From: Ephemerocybe angulata
Taxonomy: Eukaryota; Basidiomycota; Agaricomycetes; Agaricales; Psathyrellaceae
Length of the DNA: 64,000 bases
Direction of reading: 5' to 3'
Assembly (NCBI GenBank): GCA_013368325.1
Contig: JAACJK010000163.1
Coordinates: 2,108,001-2,172,000, forward strand
Below are positions 35,401 to 47,778 of this stretch, piece after piece. Positions within the stretch are counted from its first letter, which is position 1; each line of letters opens with the position of its first letter. A program made the translations under genes and the position numbers. The notes below the pieces were generated by a model. The model had not been told where the DNA came from. It ran no database searches and was given only the letters and a program-made list of their open reading frames with translations.

Positions 35401-35903
35401 ATACATCTTCCGCATCCCACCTCCAAACCGCTTATGCGGAACACTTGGTAAATCAAAGGAGGCTCAGAAAGCCGCCTTGAAATACTCGACATCATTCTTC
35501 GCAAAGGCTGCATAGATTTCTTTCCTCTTCTCCTGAGAGAACCTGTGCCTGGTGGAACTCTCCCGCACTGTCGAAGAATCCAAAGCTGTCGGGCTCGACG
35601 CACTCGCCAGGGGAGTTTCCCGCAGCAGCAAGGTCCTCAGCGCGCCCAGAGAGAAGCTCGCGCCTCCCAGCCAGGGAGAACCAGAAGCCAGAGAAAACTA
35701 GTAAATTGTCTAGTAAGCATTCTAGTGATTCAACAAGCTCAGGGTACTAATCAGCCTCGTGCGCGCTTGGGCCCGCGAGCGCCTATGGGCTTGCAGGCAT
35801 CGCAGTTGGGTCTTGCACCCCCTTTTCTTACACTCCACCACAGGATTGCCGACATCGTGCACATTGCAACCTCACCACACACGCAGCTATTCAGATGAAG
35901 CCG
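32431..35903. other. No recognised gene
   Basis: Long minus-strand frames at 33216-33686, 33990-34439 and 34397-34756 carry no recognisable domain, overlap one another and could not be spliced together. A plus-strand frame starting MSSIVYIFRIPPPNRLCG at 35387 ends after about 43 codons. Confidence 0.4.
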
Positions 35904-36179
35904 TCATTTACGCACCCTACGTGCCCGCTCCAACCAACTGGTGGATTGACCGATTTGACCGATAATCATAGTGTCGGCGACTGTTGTGATTGTTTGCGGC
36001 GGTGTTTGGATGGGCGGTTTGGCTGGGAACAATTTGGTTGCTTCTTTGTTGTCAACCACGATCTCGCAGTCCACCACATCAATCTCTTCTTCCTCTCCAA
36101 CCTCCGAGCTCACCTTCACCTTCAACCGAGAGAAGCACCACTCCCAAGTTTCGTGAGTATCTTTCTCATCCGCAGCCAT
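35904..36179 (-). CDS. Hypothetical short acidic protein
   Basis: A 91-codon frame starting MAADEKDTHETWEWCFSRLK with an acidic middle (EVGEEEEIDVVDCEIVVDN). The ATG context and composition suggest coding, but no domain is recognised and introns are not resolved. Confidence 0.25.
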   Translation of the reverse strand: MAADEKDTHETWEWCFSRLKVKVSSEVGEEEEIDVVDCEIVVDNKEATKLFPAKPPIQTPPQTITTVADTMIIGQIGQSTSWLERARRVRK

Positions 36180-36328
36180 CTCTTCGTCGTCTGACTTGTC
36201 TATGCTTCGTTTTGACCCTCGATGTCCTCAGTAAGACTACCCGAACTGTCGGTTACCTCGAGGCTGCAGGAGAATACCGGTGAGTACTAGATATCTTGAA
36301 GTGCAGAACGAAACTCACGGTGCAGCAG

Positions 36329-37880
36329 TTAGGGCTGATGATGAGCTATGTTCTTTCGAGACCGCATAGCCCTGCGCTCATCGGCACTAATCTCCCACAA
36401 TTCGCGATATTGCAATGCTGCTTCCGCCGAATGCGACTTGATGAAGTGTTTGCGGAAGTTATAGCGCCAGATCGTGGGGCGTAGCGGACATGGGATCGGA
36501 GGTTCGAGCAAGGTGCGCGGTCTGTTGACGTCTCTGCACTGCGATATTGGAAGTTAACCTTTCTTGCACACCCAGACGAGCGTTTCGCATCGACATGACG
36601 GCTTCCTTTCGACCCCTTCCATTTCATGACGAAGTACGGGCAGGTTTGACTCGGCATCAAGCAGAGAGACTGCAGGGGTCGGTGGTTCGATCGATGCATG
36701 AATTGAGAAGGATATGCGCGCCCGTACTAAATGTTCGAGCACGCGCTGTGCATTGGTCTCCGGGGGGACATGTGACAGGTGGGTGGCATGTCATGCATTT
36801 GTACAGGTTCCCGTTTGCAACGCTGGCAAGATCGTCTTCTTTCACCTTGGCGCAACAGGAATTACGGTACGTTTCCTCTATGTTCGCGATACGGATAATC
36901 TATACTGACTTGACGTTTGGGTAGAGACTTGAGGTCAACAGGAGTGAGCCGTTGAACGAGTGGTGTGGCTGTAGCAACAAGGGCCAGTGATTCAAGACGA
37001 TAGTGGTATTTACCGTCTGTCAGTGTTGATTCGGAAGCGAGAGTCTCAACACATTTCCCTGACAGGTTGTAGGAGACTCCTGGCGTCATGCGGGTACGCC
37101 AGTTACATGGCCCTCCCGCCATATCTTCCACTTCTAGCTGACACACGCCGAGTAGCTGAAACGAGACCTTTGTAGCAGCTTCCTTGATAAGGCTATGCCT
37201 GATCCGGTCAAGGGGCTTCGCGGAAAACTAGAGGCCGTTCACCTCTCCGATCGCCGACCAAAGGCGCGAATCTGCGTATACAAGAGTGGAGAATGGGTCA
37301 TGGATTAGGAGGAGCTGAGAGCCGCTTCGGAGGTCCACAGACTGGTTGGCCTGCGACGAATGGTAATGATCCATCTCTTGCACGCGCTTCGATCGGTCGG
37401 CTGACTGCACCTGTTTTCGATAGTGGCTGAACATCGACAGCAACCTCGACTTCAGCATTCGCTTGTCGCCAACTAGAATGGAATGAGGAGCCTTCTGGGA
37501 ACTGTCGGGATGTCGGTATTCGTAGCCTTCTCTGCAAGATCCATGGTTACTGCTGCATCGGCGCTGCTGCATCGGCAATCTCGTCTTCGATGTCGACGAA
37601 GGTCTGACCTGCAATTGATTGCGGAGTAGCGTCAGGCGGCGTGCTTGTATTGTCGCCCATTCTGACTGCAAGTTTCTCCGCACTCTCGTCGATATCGTCC
37701 TGGGCCAGTGGCACGTTGGCAAGCAGTACGCCGTCGGGTGCCAGCATGTCGATAGACGCATCCATATCCGCCTTCTTCAGGATCTCGATGGCGGGAGTAT
37801 TCCTCTTCAGCGAGTGCTCGCCCACGCCTGCAGCATGTGAGAAGAGTCACGGCGGCGCCAGCGTAATTCCCTGTCAAGTA
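36329..37880 (-). pseudogene. Decayed member of a dispersed basidiomycete protein family with a C-terminal zinc-finger-like segment
   Basis: Segments in order on the minus strand, in changing frames: HSLKRNTPAIEILKKADMDA (37.8 kb); KRMLKSRLLSMFSHYRKQVQ and SADRSKRVQEMDHY, then LWSAIGEVNGL followed by a stop; EAATKVSFQLL with CNWRTRMTPG; YRLESLALVATATPL; AHILLNSCIDRTTDPCSLS; FQYRSAETSTDRAPCSN; and CPLRPTIWRYNFRKHF with ELWEISADERRAM near 36.4 kb. This order matches a large protein family I know as repetitive hypothetical proteins in Agaricomycete genomes, ending in a Cys/His finger next to IWRYN. Stops and frameshifts separate most segments, and the second finger cysteine is Arg. Function of the family is unknown to me. 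Confidence 0.6.
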
Positions 37881-38530
37881 CTGAGGACTGGCGTTTTGGG
37901 TATAGCTTTGGCTTGTATCAGTGTTGGCACCTTCGTACGTCGAGGGTCGTCGTCCCAGTCACGGCGCTGAGCTAGGATATCAGCGATTCCCACGAGGGAC
38001 TTTTTAAGCAATCTACAGAGTAGGCAATAGCGGAATATATCCTTATATCCTTAATTCAATAAATCTGTATCGTAGAGGCAACCTAGGCGCCCAAAATTCC
38101 CTTTTTTGGTCAAGGTCCGAACTTCTTGGTTGGCCGATGGGGAGAGTAAAGTAGCGGGAATCCAGCTCTTCTGTTAGAACTCATATATCAATAGTAGACG
38201 AAATACGCCAGGCTAAGTATCGGAATCCGGGGCATACAACTACTGAGGATGGACACATTGATGACATTCCCCAATCGACTTGTGTATCGATAGTGAGCAA
38301 GACTAGAGGCACGGGCTTGATCTATTCCAAGGGGTAGGCGACAAAGTCTACCCCTCGTTGCGGCATGTGCCATTCCTACTTCACATGTCATTCAGCACCC
38401 TGTGTAAGAGTCAAAGTGACAAAAACATGCCTGTCTATATCCGTATTGAGCGAGCGAGGGCGTTGTTTCGGTAGCCATCTTTGGAGAGGCTCGAGAGAGG
38501 ACCTCTCCACGTATATCAGCCTCCTCGGAA

Positions 38531-38650
38531 AGGATGACATGCGTATCCGCGTCCGCAGCAAGGATTGCATGCGTATCTGCATCCACAGGAAGGAATTCAA
38601 TTGTATCCGCCTCTGCAGTGAGGACGCCATGTGTATCCGCCTGCTGAACG
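38531..38650. repeat. 30-bp minisatellite, four copies
   Basis: Four consecutive 30-bp units, each starting AGGA and containing GTATCCGC or GTATCTGC at units 12-20. In the plus frame each encodes ten residues of the type KDxMRIRxxS. No intact host gene was recognised around it. Confidence 0.8.
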
Positions 38651-39017
38651 GGTTCCTAAAAGTACGCTTGCCAGCGAAGGAATTGCACCCTGCACAAACC
38701 CACCCACCGTAACTTCGAACGTTTCGCAGCTTGTTTTGGGAGTCCAGGTTGTGGGAGTATGGGTATTTGTCCCATGACTCTCGAGTGCTGAGACTGGATT
38801 ATGTGAATATTGGTAATTTACCTTACTAGTAGGAGAATGAGAGCGATGGACTGCGGGAGTCCTTCCAGGACTATCGAAGACAAAGAGGATATCAACTTGG
38901 AGCCGCATGAAATGGCTGATAACAGGCTCACGGAGATAAAATCAGGATCCTTGAAGGTGAGCCTCAGCCTGACGTATATGTTCTGCTCTGAAAATGTGAG
39001 TGCCCGGAGGAGGGTGT

Positions 39018-39287
39018 TCATCTGCAAGAGCACTCACTTATCCACTTGACAACTATCTTTTTTGGGACGTCTATCGCATAGGTGTGGTCGATGGAGGCAG
39101 GCGCGCGTTGCAGGGGTGTTAGTTCGAAACAAGGGTCTCGATGTCTGTCGTTGTTTGTGTCGAAGATGAATTGACCGTGAACGACAGCCCATCTGGACTG
39201 TATTGTCAGCGTCAGGTCTCGTCGACCATTCCAAAAGTCGTCTTTCGTCTTTGGATACAATTCTTTAACCTCCTCGGAGACGCTCAA
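39018..39287 (-). CDS. Hypothetical protein, N-terminal exon
   Basis: An 89-codon frame beginning MSVSEEVKELYPKTKDDFW and running to IVVKWI, where a GTGAGT donor and a TTTCAG acceptor would join it to AEHIRQAEAHL. Composition looks coding. No domain is recognised and the 3' end is not resolved. Confidence 0.3.
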   Translation of the reverse strand: MSVSEEVKELYPKTKDDFWNGRRDLTLTIQSRWAVVHGQFIFDTNNDRHRDPCFELTPLQRAPASIDHTYAIDVPKKIVVKWISECSCR

Positions 39288-41318
39288 CCCTGAAGTCTAC
39301 TTGAAGTTTACTCGAAATCTGCTTGTAAGTTCCACTTCGACATGACTTGTCGTCAATGTAGCAAGAGAAGAAACGGTTACGATTGTAAAGCTTGAAGCCT
39401 TCTTGGCGCTGGTTCGGCTTGAAAGTCTCACATGCTCAGCACGCCGACAGTCCTGCCAAAGTAGGTTCAGTACAGATCAGTGACCGTATACAGAATTCAT
39501 CTCTCGGCTTCGATGAGTACGTTCTCCCTTGTTTCGGTTAGTATACTTATGGCAATAGAATCTTTAAGACCAACAGGGTTCAGTACCACATATATTCTCT
39601 TCACTCTTCTTCAATGTCTTCCACTTAAGTCTCCCTGTCGCGTGAGCATGCCGAGGGCAAGTTCCTTCTGAACATCAGCAGGGACATGACAAAAGGCCTT
39701 CATCGTCGAAGTGGGCAACGAGTGCACTATTGGGAACATCAGACTACTCGTATTCATTAGATTACCAATGGGGACCGCTTCTGAGTCTTATCATTCACGT
39801 TGGAGACTCTTTTTACTTTGTCGCTAATCTCGATCCAAGCCTCAAAAGGCTATCGGCGGTTTGCAATACTCCTCCACGGAACTTTACATCATCGTGTTCA
39901 AAGCAGGAAGGAAGTACCACCCTCCCCGGGCCTTCCCAGGCCTTCCCCTTTTCTCAAAATAGCTAGTCCGGTTAGCAGTTTAGTGGGTAAAAGCCAATCA
40001 TAGTTTGAGAAAATGGGGTACATGAGTTATGAACTTAGCATCAGATCGGCGATCATTTGATCTATCCACCCCGGGAATGTGCGTGAAGTACGAATTAAGG
40101 AATCGTGGCGGGAGGAGCGACTGGCAGGAGCCGGGCAGTGATGCCCCTTGATCCTTTTTTCTCCTCTGGCACTTCTCGTTAGAGATGGGATAACTGTAGA
40201 CTCAAGTACTTTATTCTATGATTCAGGGCATTGCACGACATAAATCTGGGTGTACTGTCTCCTGGCGCCCTCCCCCACTTGCGGATGCCAAAATGATATG
40301 TTCTATATTGGTTGGAGGAGAGACAAGCTGATCTGATTACCCCATTCCATCACCCCAAAGGTTTGGTTCACGATAGAAAATTTTCCTTCCCTCCACAGTT
40401 ATGCTTTTGAGCGATATGAACGGACCATGGACAGCACGTGTTTCCTCTCAGGGGTAGTCTGGACGCCACAAACACGGAGCCTGATGCTGTGACCTGTTCC
40501 ATGTGTATGCCCTAGCTTCACCTATAAACACAATCCGCACATTTCAGTCAGGAGTGATTCTGTCAGCCATCCTTCGGATGAAGAGCCCTCAAGCTATCGC
40601 ACTATGTCATTTGTCTGTTATTGTATCTACTCCCTTTAGAAGCCTCCCACTGGCACAAGTTCATTGCGTGGAGGACACACGATGTGGGGCTATTAACCAT
40701 AAACGGGTAAACTGTATTTCAATTGAATAAGGGAGCCGCCTTGGTGTCGGGTCCTGCTCCTTCGGGCATACGAGCTTGAACACGGGTATTCAGAATTCTG
40801 CCTCCTACGACGTAAACAGGAAAGTTAATCACCATCATAGAAAGCATCACACACCACAGCCCTAACCTAAGAATGTATTTGCACATCCTAATATTGACCA
40901 TGCCGAAGAGGCATGGATGAGGACCGTTGTCCATGAAGGGACAGACGAGTTTGAGGCACGTTGACGGGTGCTCAGTTTTGTACTTGTGAAGGTACTCCAT
41001 GGGTGCCGCGGATAGTCTTGGCAGACAGTGTAACACGTATTGATCTTGACTTACATCTTAAATGCCCGCCCCGATAGCCGTTTCCCACTGCTGTCTCGAA
41101 GTTGTCATCCATATTCGTATTAATGGTCGAATGCTGTTCCCTGCACACCGGCGCTTCCTTCCACCCGTTCATTAACCTTCCACCCTCCTTCTCCCCGCCT
41201 TAAACATACATGGTGAGATTTTATCAAGTGCATGCTGCGCGCAAGAGCCTTGTTAGTCCAGCGTACTGATGGTCCGCATTAGTCGTTTCCCAGCATTCGT
41301 CCTCGGCACTCAGAAAGT
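39288..41318. other. No recognised gene
   Basis: A 105-codon minus frame at 40719-41036 contains one hydrophobic stretch (LRLGLWCVMLSMMVINFPVY) that could span a membrane, but no family or splice structure is evident. Otherwise empty to my reading. Confidence 0.4.
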
Positions 41319-43323
41319 ATGGAAGAGTATCTCATCCCCACCGTCGAGAATATTGCTCGTTTAGCCATACGTGTCATGTCGACAACTCCGCCCCCAAATT
41401 CCTGCGACAGCCTAGACCCAAACGATCTCAACACTATCCGTCTTGTTTGCACTCGTGTCGGCCTCCTCACGACACAGGCAACGAGGATCCAGTCAAATTC
41501 CGCGGACCTCTGCCGTCTTTTCTCAGAAGCATGGGGACCAGTTTTTTCGTGGACGGAGTTTCTCATCGACTTCGTCGAACCTCAGGGCTTCCATGACCTC
41601 TCAAAAGAAGCCTGTGCCTTTGTCGCCACATCCTTTTTCCACCTTCTATGTCGAACATTCTACCAATCCAAACCATTGGAGAGGTGGGATCGTATCCTTC
41701 CGTCCCTTCTAAAGCTTCTAAAGCTAATTTGGAAGCCATGCAACGTTTCTCATGCTCTCCAAGGCCTCATCGACGTTTCTTCTGGACGGAGTGTGGTGTG
41801 CCCTTTTGTAATTTCCGGACTCCTCCTTCAGTACTCAGACGCGAGGATGGAACTTTCTCGGGCCATCGACATCGCTTCAATCTCGACCGACGACTTTGTT
41901 GAAGGGTTCAAAGATCGCCTATGTTTCCTTCAATCTGCACTCGTTGATGGTTCGGGTTCCTCGGGAGTGCTGCGGCCCAAAGAAGTCATCCGTCTCCTAC
42001 AGAGTGTGTTGGCAGTGGCGACCCAGCTCTCAAAGGATGCCAGACTCAGACGAGCCTTGCTCCAATGCAATGTATTCACGATAGGCGCCCGCGTCGCGGT
42101 GGACACTTTGGAAAGGGGATGTGTCCTGGACCCTCCGTTTGGATCGGATCGAAAATCACAACTGTCGCGTTCAGCTCTATCAAGTCTCTTCGAGACGACT
42201 TTCCCCCTTCCACACCAGCTTGAAACTCTCGGCCAGCTCATAGAAGGTGGACTGGTCAAGCTCATCCCGCTCTCGTTGTCGTTTCCTGCAGCCGAAGGGA
42301 ATGCGAGTGCTATCCACACCGCTGAATTCGTTCTGAAGCATATTTCGTCGCACACTTCACACGATGCAGTCAGCGTACCGTTACATCGCTTTCTTGACGA
42401 AAACGACGTTTATTTCGATAACACCCTGGAGCAAGGCGATATGTTTACCTGGCATCTATATCAGTCCTACTCCGCAGCCCATGACGATAACAGCGAGACC
42501 TACCTCCTTCCGTCCTGTTCTTTCGTAAAGGTAAGCTTTTCGTTTCCTTCATCCGTGCATAACTATCTAACAATAAAAATCAGTGCTCGGAACACTTTTC
42601 GAATGGAGGCGGAAGAGCCATACTACCATGTGTTGCATGTAAGAAGGTGGCGTACTGTAGTGATCAGTGCACCATCGAAGACTGGAACTTGGTTCACGAA
42701 AGCGAATGCGACGAAGCCGCCAAGATGACAGAAGGTAAGCCACACAGCGCATCACATTAAGGGACCCTTCTGACAAAGAATACATACTTTTAGAGGATGA
42801 GGTCGAGGGTCGCAGCCTCTCATTTGCCAGCTTGGAGGCGTTTCTGTGGATTGTCCGGAACCTTTCCGAGAACTTCACCCATCTTTTATTCCCTGGCGAC
42901 GCCAACTTCATCGGAACACAAAACTCTGAAGTTACCCACTGTGACATGCGACGAGTTCCGATCCACTTTGACCACTTCACATTTGTCTCCTACATTGAGT
43001 TCAGGGCGTTCTACATCCCTTCATATCTCAGGCTTCGCCGCTCGTTTTACATCATCCAGGCGAGGCTTGATCATTCACTGAGGTTTGTAGAATTTGTATT
43101 TCCGTTTGGAACACAGGCTGTCCTACTACTCGCCCTCCTTACTCTGCTTGGCACGAGTCCGCCTCGCTACAAAGTCCTTTGCAGTTTTACCCATATCATT
43201 TCGTGTTCATCGCAGCTGCCGCGCAGTAGACATTCTAGGCCTATCTACCTTCTAGGCAGTGACAAGGAGGCACTTCTCCCTCTTTCCGGACGTGCTTCGA
43301 CGGTCCGTAGCTGTTACAAGTAG
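41319..43323 (+). CDS. MYND-type zinc-finger protein
   Basis: Three exons, 41319-42530, 42584-42734 and 42794-43323 (introns GTAAGC...CAG of 53 bp and GTAAGC...TTTTAG of 59 bp), join in frame to 630 residues. Residues 1-404 are a helical, leucine-rich fungal-type N-terminal region. Exon 2 encodes the finger: LPCVACKKVAYCSDQC then EDWNLVHESEC, matching the MYND pattern CxxCxxxxYCxxxC...WxxHxxxC, with the first cysteines in SCSFVKC just before. Exon 3 contains FPFGTQAVLLLALL, a tail seen in related fungal proteins. MYND fingers bind proline-rich peptides, and in mushrooms these genes are numerous and mostly uncharacterised. The last 50 residues are less certain. Confidence 0.8.
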
Positions 43324-45150
43324 GCAGTGCCTCTCGCTTCCACCCTTCTCGTGGCAATTGACCTGTTATTACCATGTATATATCGAGTTTGACATGAATA
43401 ATCCTTACCTACCACTCAGCTCCCTTGGTCGGTCTGAGACTGTGAAACGATCCAACCAGGAACTGCGTGTGATTGACACTGGGTCATCATTTCTGCTCAG
43501 ATACGGAGGTATGCATAAACGAAGTGACAAATTACCCTGACCCCTACAATATGCAGGCCAACTCATTCAAGTCAAACCATGTAGACGACCACGCAATGTA
43601 AGCCTTATTCCGCAAAAATGATTGTAAATGCATTGACGGGAGATCAGATAGCTTCAACACAATCTCACTATGATATTAATCTCTTGGACAAAGATAGATG
43701 GACGTTCCATTGCCCGCTCCCCATGTTCTGTCGGTACAGTCCCTAGGTCAAGCTTAGTGGGTGATTTAAGCTGTCGGTGAGAGTCGCATCAAGTGGTTAC
43801 AAAGAAGCATAGCGTACCATGGTCCATTATTCCCTCCCAACGATTCTGAGATCTCATAATGCATTCTCGAGCACAAAAGCCGATGCCGAGATCGACTGCG
43901 CTACTTTCCGCGTCGCGGTCCTCCCACACATAGTCCCGTTCACTATACCTTTGTTGAGACTCCTGAATGTTTCGGAGACGGCGATGAGGTTATACCGCAG
44001 AAGCCGTGCATCTGCTTAATCCTCTCGCAGCTGTCTGTCGGTGATCAAGGCAAACCGAACAGGGGTTGGTAGGCGAGGAGATATACCGCATAGCACTCTT
44101 TCATCCACGCAAAAACAGGACCCGTCCTTGCAGCAGTTCAATCTTGTGTGGGTATGCTCGGGCGTCTCCTATAACCACATAAACCGTCATCTTAAACATA
44201 ACCTTCATCCTCCCAGTATGGTGAACTTACGGCGGCGAACTTCCCATAGATTCAGGACTCACTAGTATGGCACTTCTTCCCATCGAAAGTCTGAGTTTAT
44301 GGAGAGACAGTAATGTTCGGGAGGTAACCGCCCAGAAGATGGAGCAGAATAAGGTGTTTGGTAACTCGGACATCCGGACGGGCGTAGTGCATAGGCCCCG
44401 ACGGTACTGAACGTGTTGAGATATCTACCTGGCACGGAGATCGATCCGTATAATAGGGGCATCTGGAAGGTGATGTCAAGTTCAGTCGATAGCTTGAGGG
44501 CGCTTTAGCCCAACTAGCTCGAATGGCCTGCTAGCGATGGGAGAGGATTGCGAGTCAATGCCCCAATTGCTTCCTCCACAGCATGCAGACAATCAGATCT
44601 AGGGGTCAGAAGCGTCTTCCATAGGCCATCCACAGAGACTGGGCGACCATAGATAGAAGAGGTATCCATAGCCAGGTTAAGACATTGAGGATCAGGCGGA
44701 CCCTTGGAGTGAGACGTGCGACAAAGCGATGCCGCTTCAACGTCGTTTTCCTCCTCCGATCACGTCTGCTATTCTCCCATGTCCAGGTACATTGGCTGTT
44801 GGCATATTAGCCCAGGAACTTTGGTGGGACGTCTGATAGTTTGGCAATTGCTGTTGAGAAACGGATCCGTTAGGATTTGTTGTCGAGTAAGTTATTGGGG
44901 GTGTGTAGGGAACACGGAGAAAGGTCTCGCTCGAGTTTACATAACAGTGGGGCAGGTGTCAGGAGCATGTTCACCAGAAGCAGCGATACTTCCCACGATA
45001 TTGATTTCGCACATTCGCTGCTTACAATGCTACCGTCATGATTGTAGGATTATTGTCCGCGGGTCCCCGCCACCCTCTCTGAAGATGATCCACCTCTACC
45101 ACTAGATATTGACCAGCCACTACGCACAAGGCCATCCCTACCATCAAAGT
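43324..45150. other. No recognised gene
   Basis: Short frames on both strands, the longest 129 codons at 44716-45105 (+), without domains. This last frame directly precedes the family fragment at 45.2 kb and might be an eroded upstream part of it. Confidence 0.4.
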
Positions 45151-45179
45151 GGATGGAAGGATTATCAGGATCGCCATGT

Positions 45180-45402
45180 TCGAACATCCTAGTGTGTGCC
45201 CCTTTGCAAAAAGGGAAGCTCAGCGGTATGGCGATACAACGTGCAGCAACACCTCCTCAAACACCATGGAAACTCGTTCACCATTGCGGAGTCCAGACAG
45301 CTCTGGGAAATGTCCGAGTCAGCCCACAGGACTGTTTTCTGTCTGGACATCCGCCTTTCGTCCACCGTACGGCGACCAAGAAGGGGCCCTGAGGGTATCT
45401 AA
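45180..45402 (+). pseudogene. C-terminal zinc-finger-like fragment of the same dispersed family as 36329-37880
   Basis: Reads SPCSNILV, then in a neighbouring frame CVPLCKKGSSAVWRYNVQQH and LLKHH, then ESRQLWEMSESAHRTV. This parallels CSN...CPL..IWRYNFRKHF...ELWEISADERRAM in the pseudogene at 36.4 kb. Only the C-terminal end is present, with a frameshift before the finger. Confidence 0.55.
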
Positions 45403-45812
45403 TGATCACCGTGCTCATATTGCTCTGCCCAGGTGAGTACTTACTGAGCTAGACACGCGGTAAGCAGCTTATCTATTTACCTGTAAACTTTGTAGCTCCC
45501 GAGGCACGATTTCAAACCGGCCTTGCAGTGCTCACCCCCATTTGGGTCGATCTGGGAACCGAGATTCGTCTCGGAGCTGGATTCTGATTGAGGCCAGGGT
45601 GTGGCAGTTCTCTGTCATCACACCCCTCGATCCACACAAAATGCGGAAAGGGGCAGGCACTCTCATCGAATATAATTTTCACTTTGCTGCGCTTAGTACA
45701 AAACCCAACCAATGTCTTGATTCTCATTGGAGTGCTCACCCCGCAAGTGCCTCGTTGACATCAAACCCTCTCGAGTCTCCTCCACCCACCAGCCCTACCC
45801 TATACTCACTCT

Positions 45813-47621
45813 ATGGCTTCTCCAAGAGACTGGTTCCCCGCTGTTTCGGTTGGAACCAAGGGCGAAGGGCAGGAGTTGTCTTTCACAACTTCTATGTCCA
45901 CTGTAGAGGACTTGTCGTATAGCCCTTCCGAAGTCCAGAAAAGTCGTGACGTTGCCCAGATCAAAGCCACGGGTCGTCGCTGCTGGAAGACTTTGAAAGG
46001 CAAAGCTGAGGCTGTCTGGGGCCCGAAACTGTAAGCTCATCGTTCAGTTCACGCCTTTAACTTTCCTCATAATTAACGCCGATATTTTAGAGAAGCTGTG
46101 TTAATCGACGGTAATTATATTCGACTACGTTCACAGATGAGCGCGATACTAATGTCCACCCTTTGCCCCAGCCCTTGAGCAATACCAGTTCAGTGACGAC
46201 TATAAGCCTCAGAGAAGCAGGGATGGGTCACTCCGGTTCCCATACCGTAATCGGTTCATCTCCCAGTTTATATATGAGAGGACTGGGAAGAATCGTACTT
46301 ACAAACAGGTGGGAAGTCGTTTGCAACAGCTGCGAGACACCTGCGAAGATAGTAGAAGTGTGTTCATTCCAGTTTCTTCCGATTGACCCCCTTCTAACTG
46401 CTCCTTTCTGTCTCTCTTACACAGTCCTTGCTCTCATTTCTAGTGGACTCGGATGGTGTGACGCCCCGGAAGACAATTGCAAGCCAGAGCCCGACGTCAC
46501 ACCGCCGCCGTCGATGGGTGCCCAAACTGGCGACGCTCCCTTCCGGGACGAGAGCGAGTCCCAGAGCCGACGACAGGTCGTCGTCTATGCTCAAGTGAAT
46601 GCGCAGCTGACGACACCCTCCTACCACATCCCTCAGCTCGAGTTCATTGAGAACGAGCTGGCTGATCCCTTCACTATCGCTCTGACCCCCACCGCATACC
46701 CACATGGGCAGTCCATCCCAGCGAGCAGCGCGCAATCGGTTCTTTCCATGTTTTCAAACGTGGTCCAGATATATTCGAGTTGGAGCTTGAACCAGGAGAC
46801 CAAATTCATCATCTACGAAGGCAAACAGGTGATCAGGCAGGAGAAGGTGAACCTTAGGCAGGTGTCGCGGCCCAGTGAGGTCAGCACCGTATGGATATAT
46901 GAATGCGACCTTGCTGGCCCATCCTGGGGGATATTTGTGTGTCTAAAGGTACGTCTCATCGAATCCTCCCTCGCTCCTTCTTGACGTTCATACTCGCCTT
47001 ATAGACCCGAATCGCATTACGATCCTGCAATCGCTGACGCCGACCATCACTAGGACGTCCCAAGGTGCCAAGGGGCGTAAGGTGTCCATCGTCTACCACT
47101 TCGAGATCGAAGCGAGAATGCCCTCTCCGTCGCGCAGCGCCCGACATGTGGCGAATGTTTCTCCTGAATTCGATCACCCGGCAGGATCCTCCGCCAGGGG
47201 CCCCTCGCATCCTGCAAGCTATGCGTCGCGGGAAGGCAGGATGCCATCAACCGACTCGTCGACTTCAAGGCAGCAGTGGGCCTCGGTTCCATCTCACGGA
47301 TACCTATCGCGGGATACCACCTACGCCGCCCCGGGTCATCTTCGCCACCAGTACCCTGCAGCTCTTCCACACTCACAGTCTTATCCGCCATCAACGGGTT
47401 ACGAAGGTCAAAACTACGTCCTTGCACCCCGAGACGTGACAACGTCGCACGCAGGCGGGAGCTCGGGTGGATATTCCGACTCGTACGACGTGGAGCAAGA
47501 AAGCAGCTACTACAGTGCAGAACCGAGAAACGCCCAGCATTGTTCGGCCGTGCAAGGGGTTGAGTCGTCGCTAGCGTTGAGTGGACGGGTCCAGGGGAAC
47601 AGCATCAACTACTCTTACTGA
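45813..47621 (+). CDS. TEA/ATTS-domain transcription factor
   Basis: Exons 45813-46030, 46091-46110 (20 nt), 46172-46357, 46425-46948 and a last exon from about 47005 to 47621. Introns 1-3 are GT-AG and keep frame. The TEA domain covers about residues 60-135: VWGPKLEAVLIDALEQY, RNRFISQFIYERTGK, then RTYKQVGSRLQQLRDTC, the DNA-recognition helix. This family includes AbaA/Tec1, nuclear regulators of fungal development. After the domain comes a long region (SSWSLNQETKFIIYEGKQ, VSIVYHFEIEARM) and a serine/tyrosine-rich tail ending GNSINYSY. The junction between exons 4 and 5 is not settled: the obvious GTACGT...TATAG intron leaves exon 5 out of frame by one base, whereas a weaker acceptor at 47072 keeps frame. 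Confidence 0.8.
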
Positions 47622-47710
47622 AAGGGCGATTTGGCTGTCCGGTGTCGCTCCGCTCATAGTTCGCTATGTTTTCACTTTCATTTGCTTTTGTCTCTCAGAC
47701 CATTTCGTTT

Positions 47711-47778
47711 GTTTCTCATCTGCATTCTAATGCTTTCTTGCTCAGTTTCTCATCTGCATTCTAATGCTTTCTTGCACA
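47711..47778. repeat. 34-bp tandem duplication
   Basis: Two copies of a unit starting GTTTCTCATCTGCATTCTAA at 47711 and 47745, differing at one base. It lies in the 3' untranslated region of the TEA gene. Confidence 0.8.

Noticed and set aside
41930..42355. 141-codon minus-strand frame
   Set aside because: Antisense shadow of the MYND gene.
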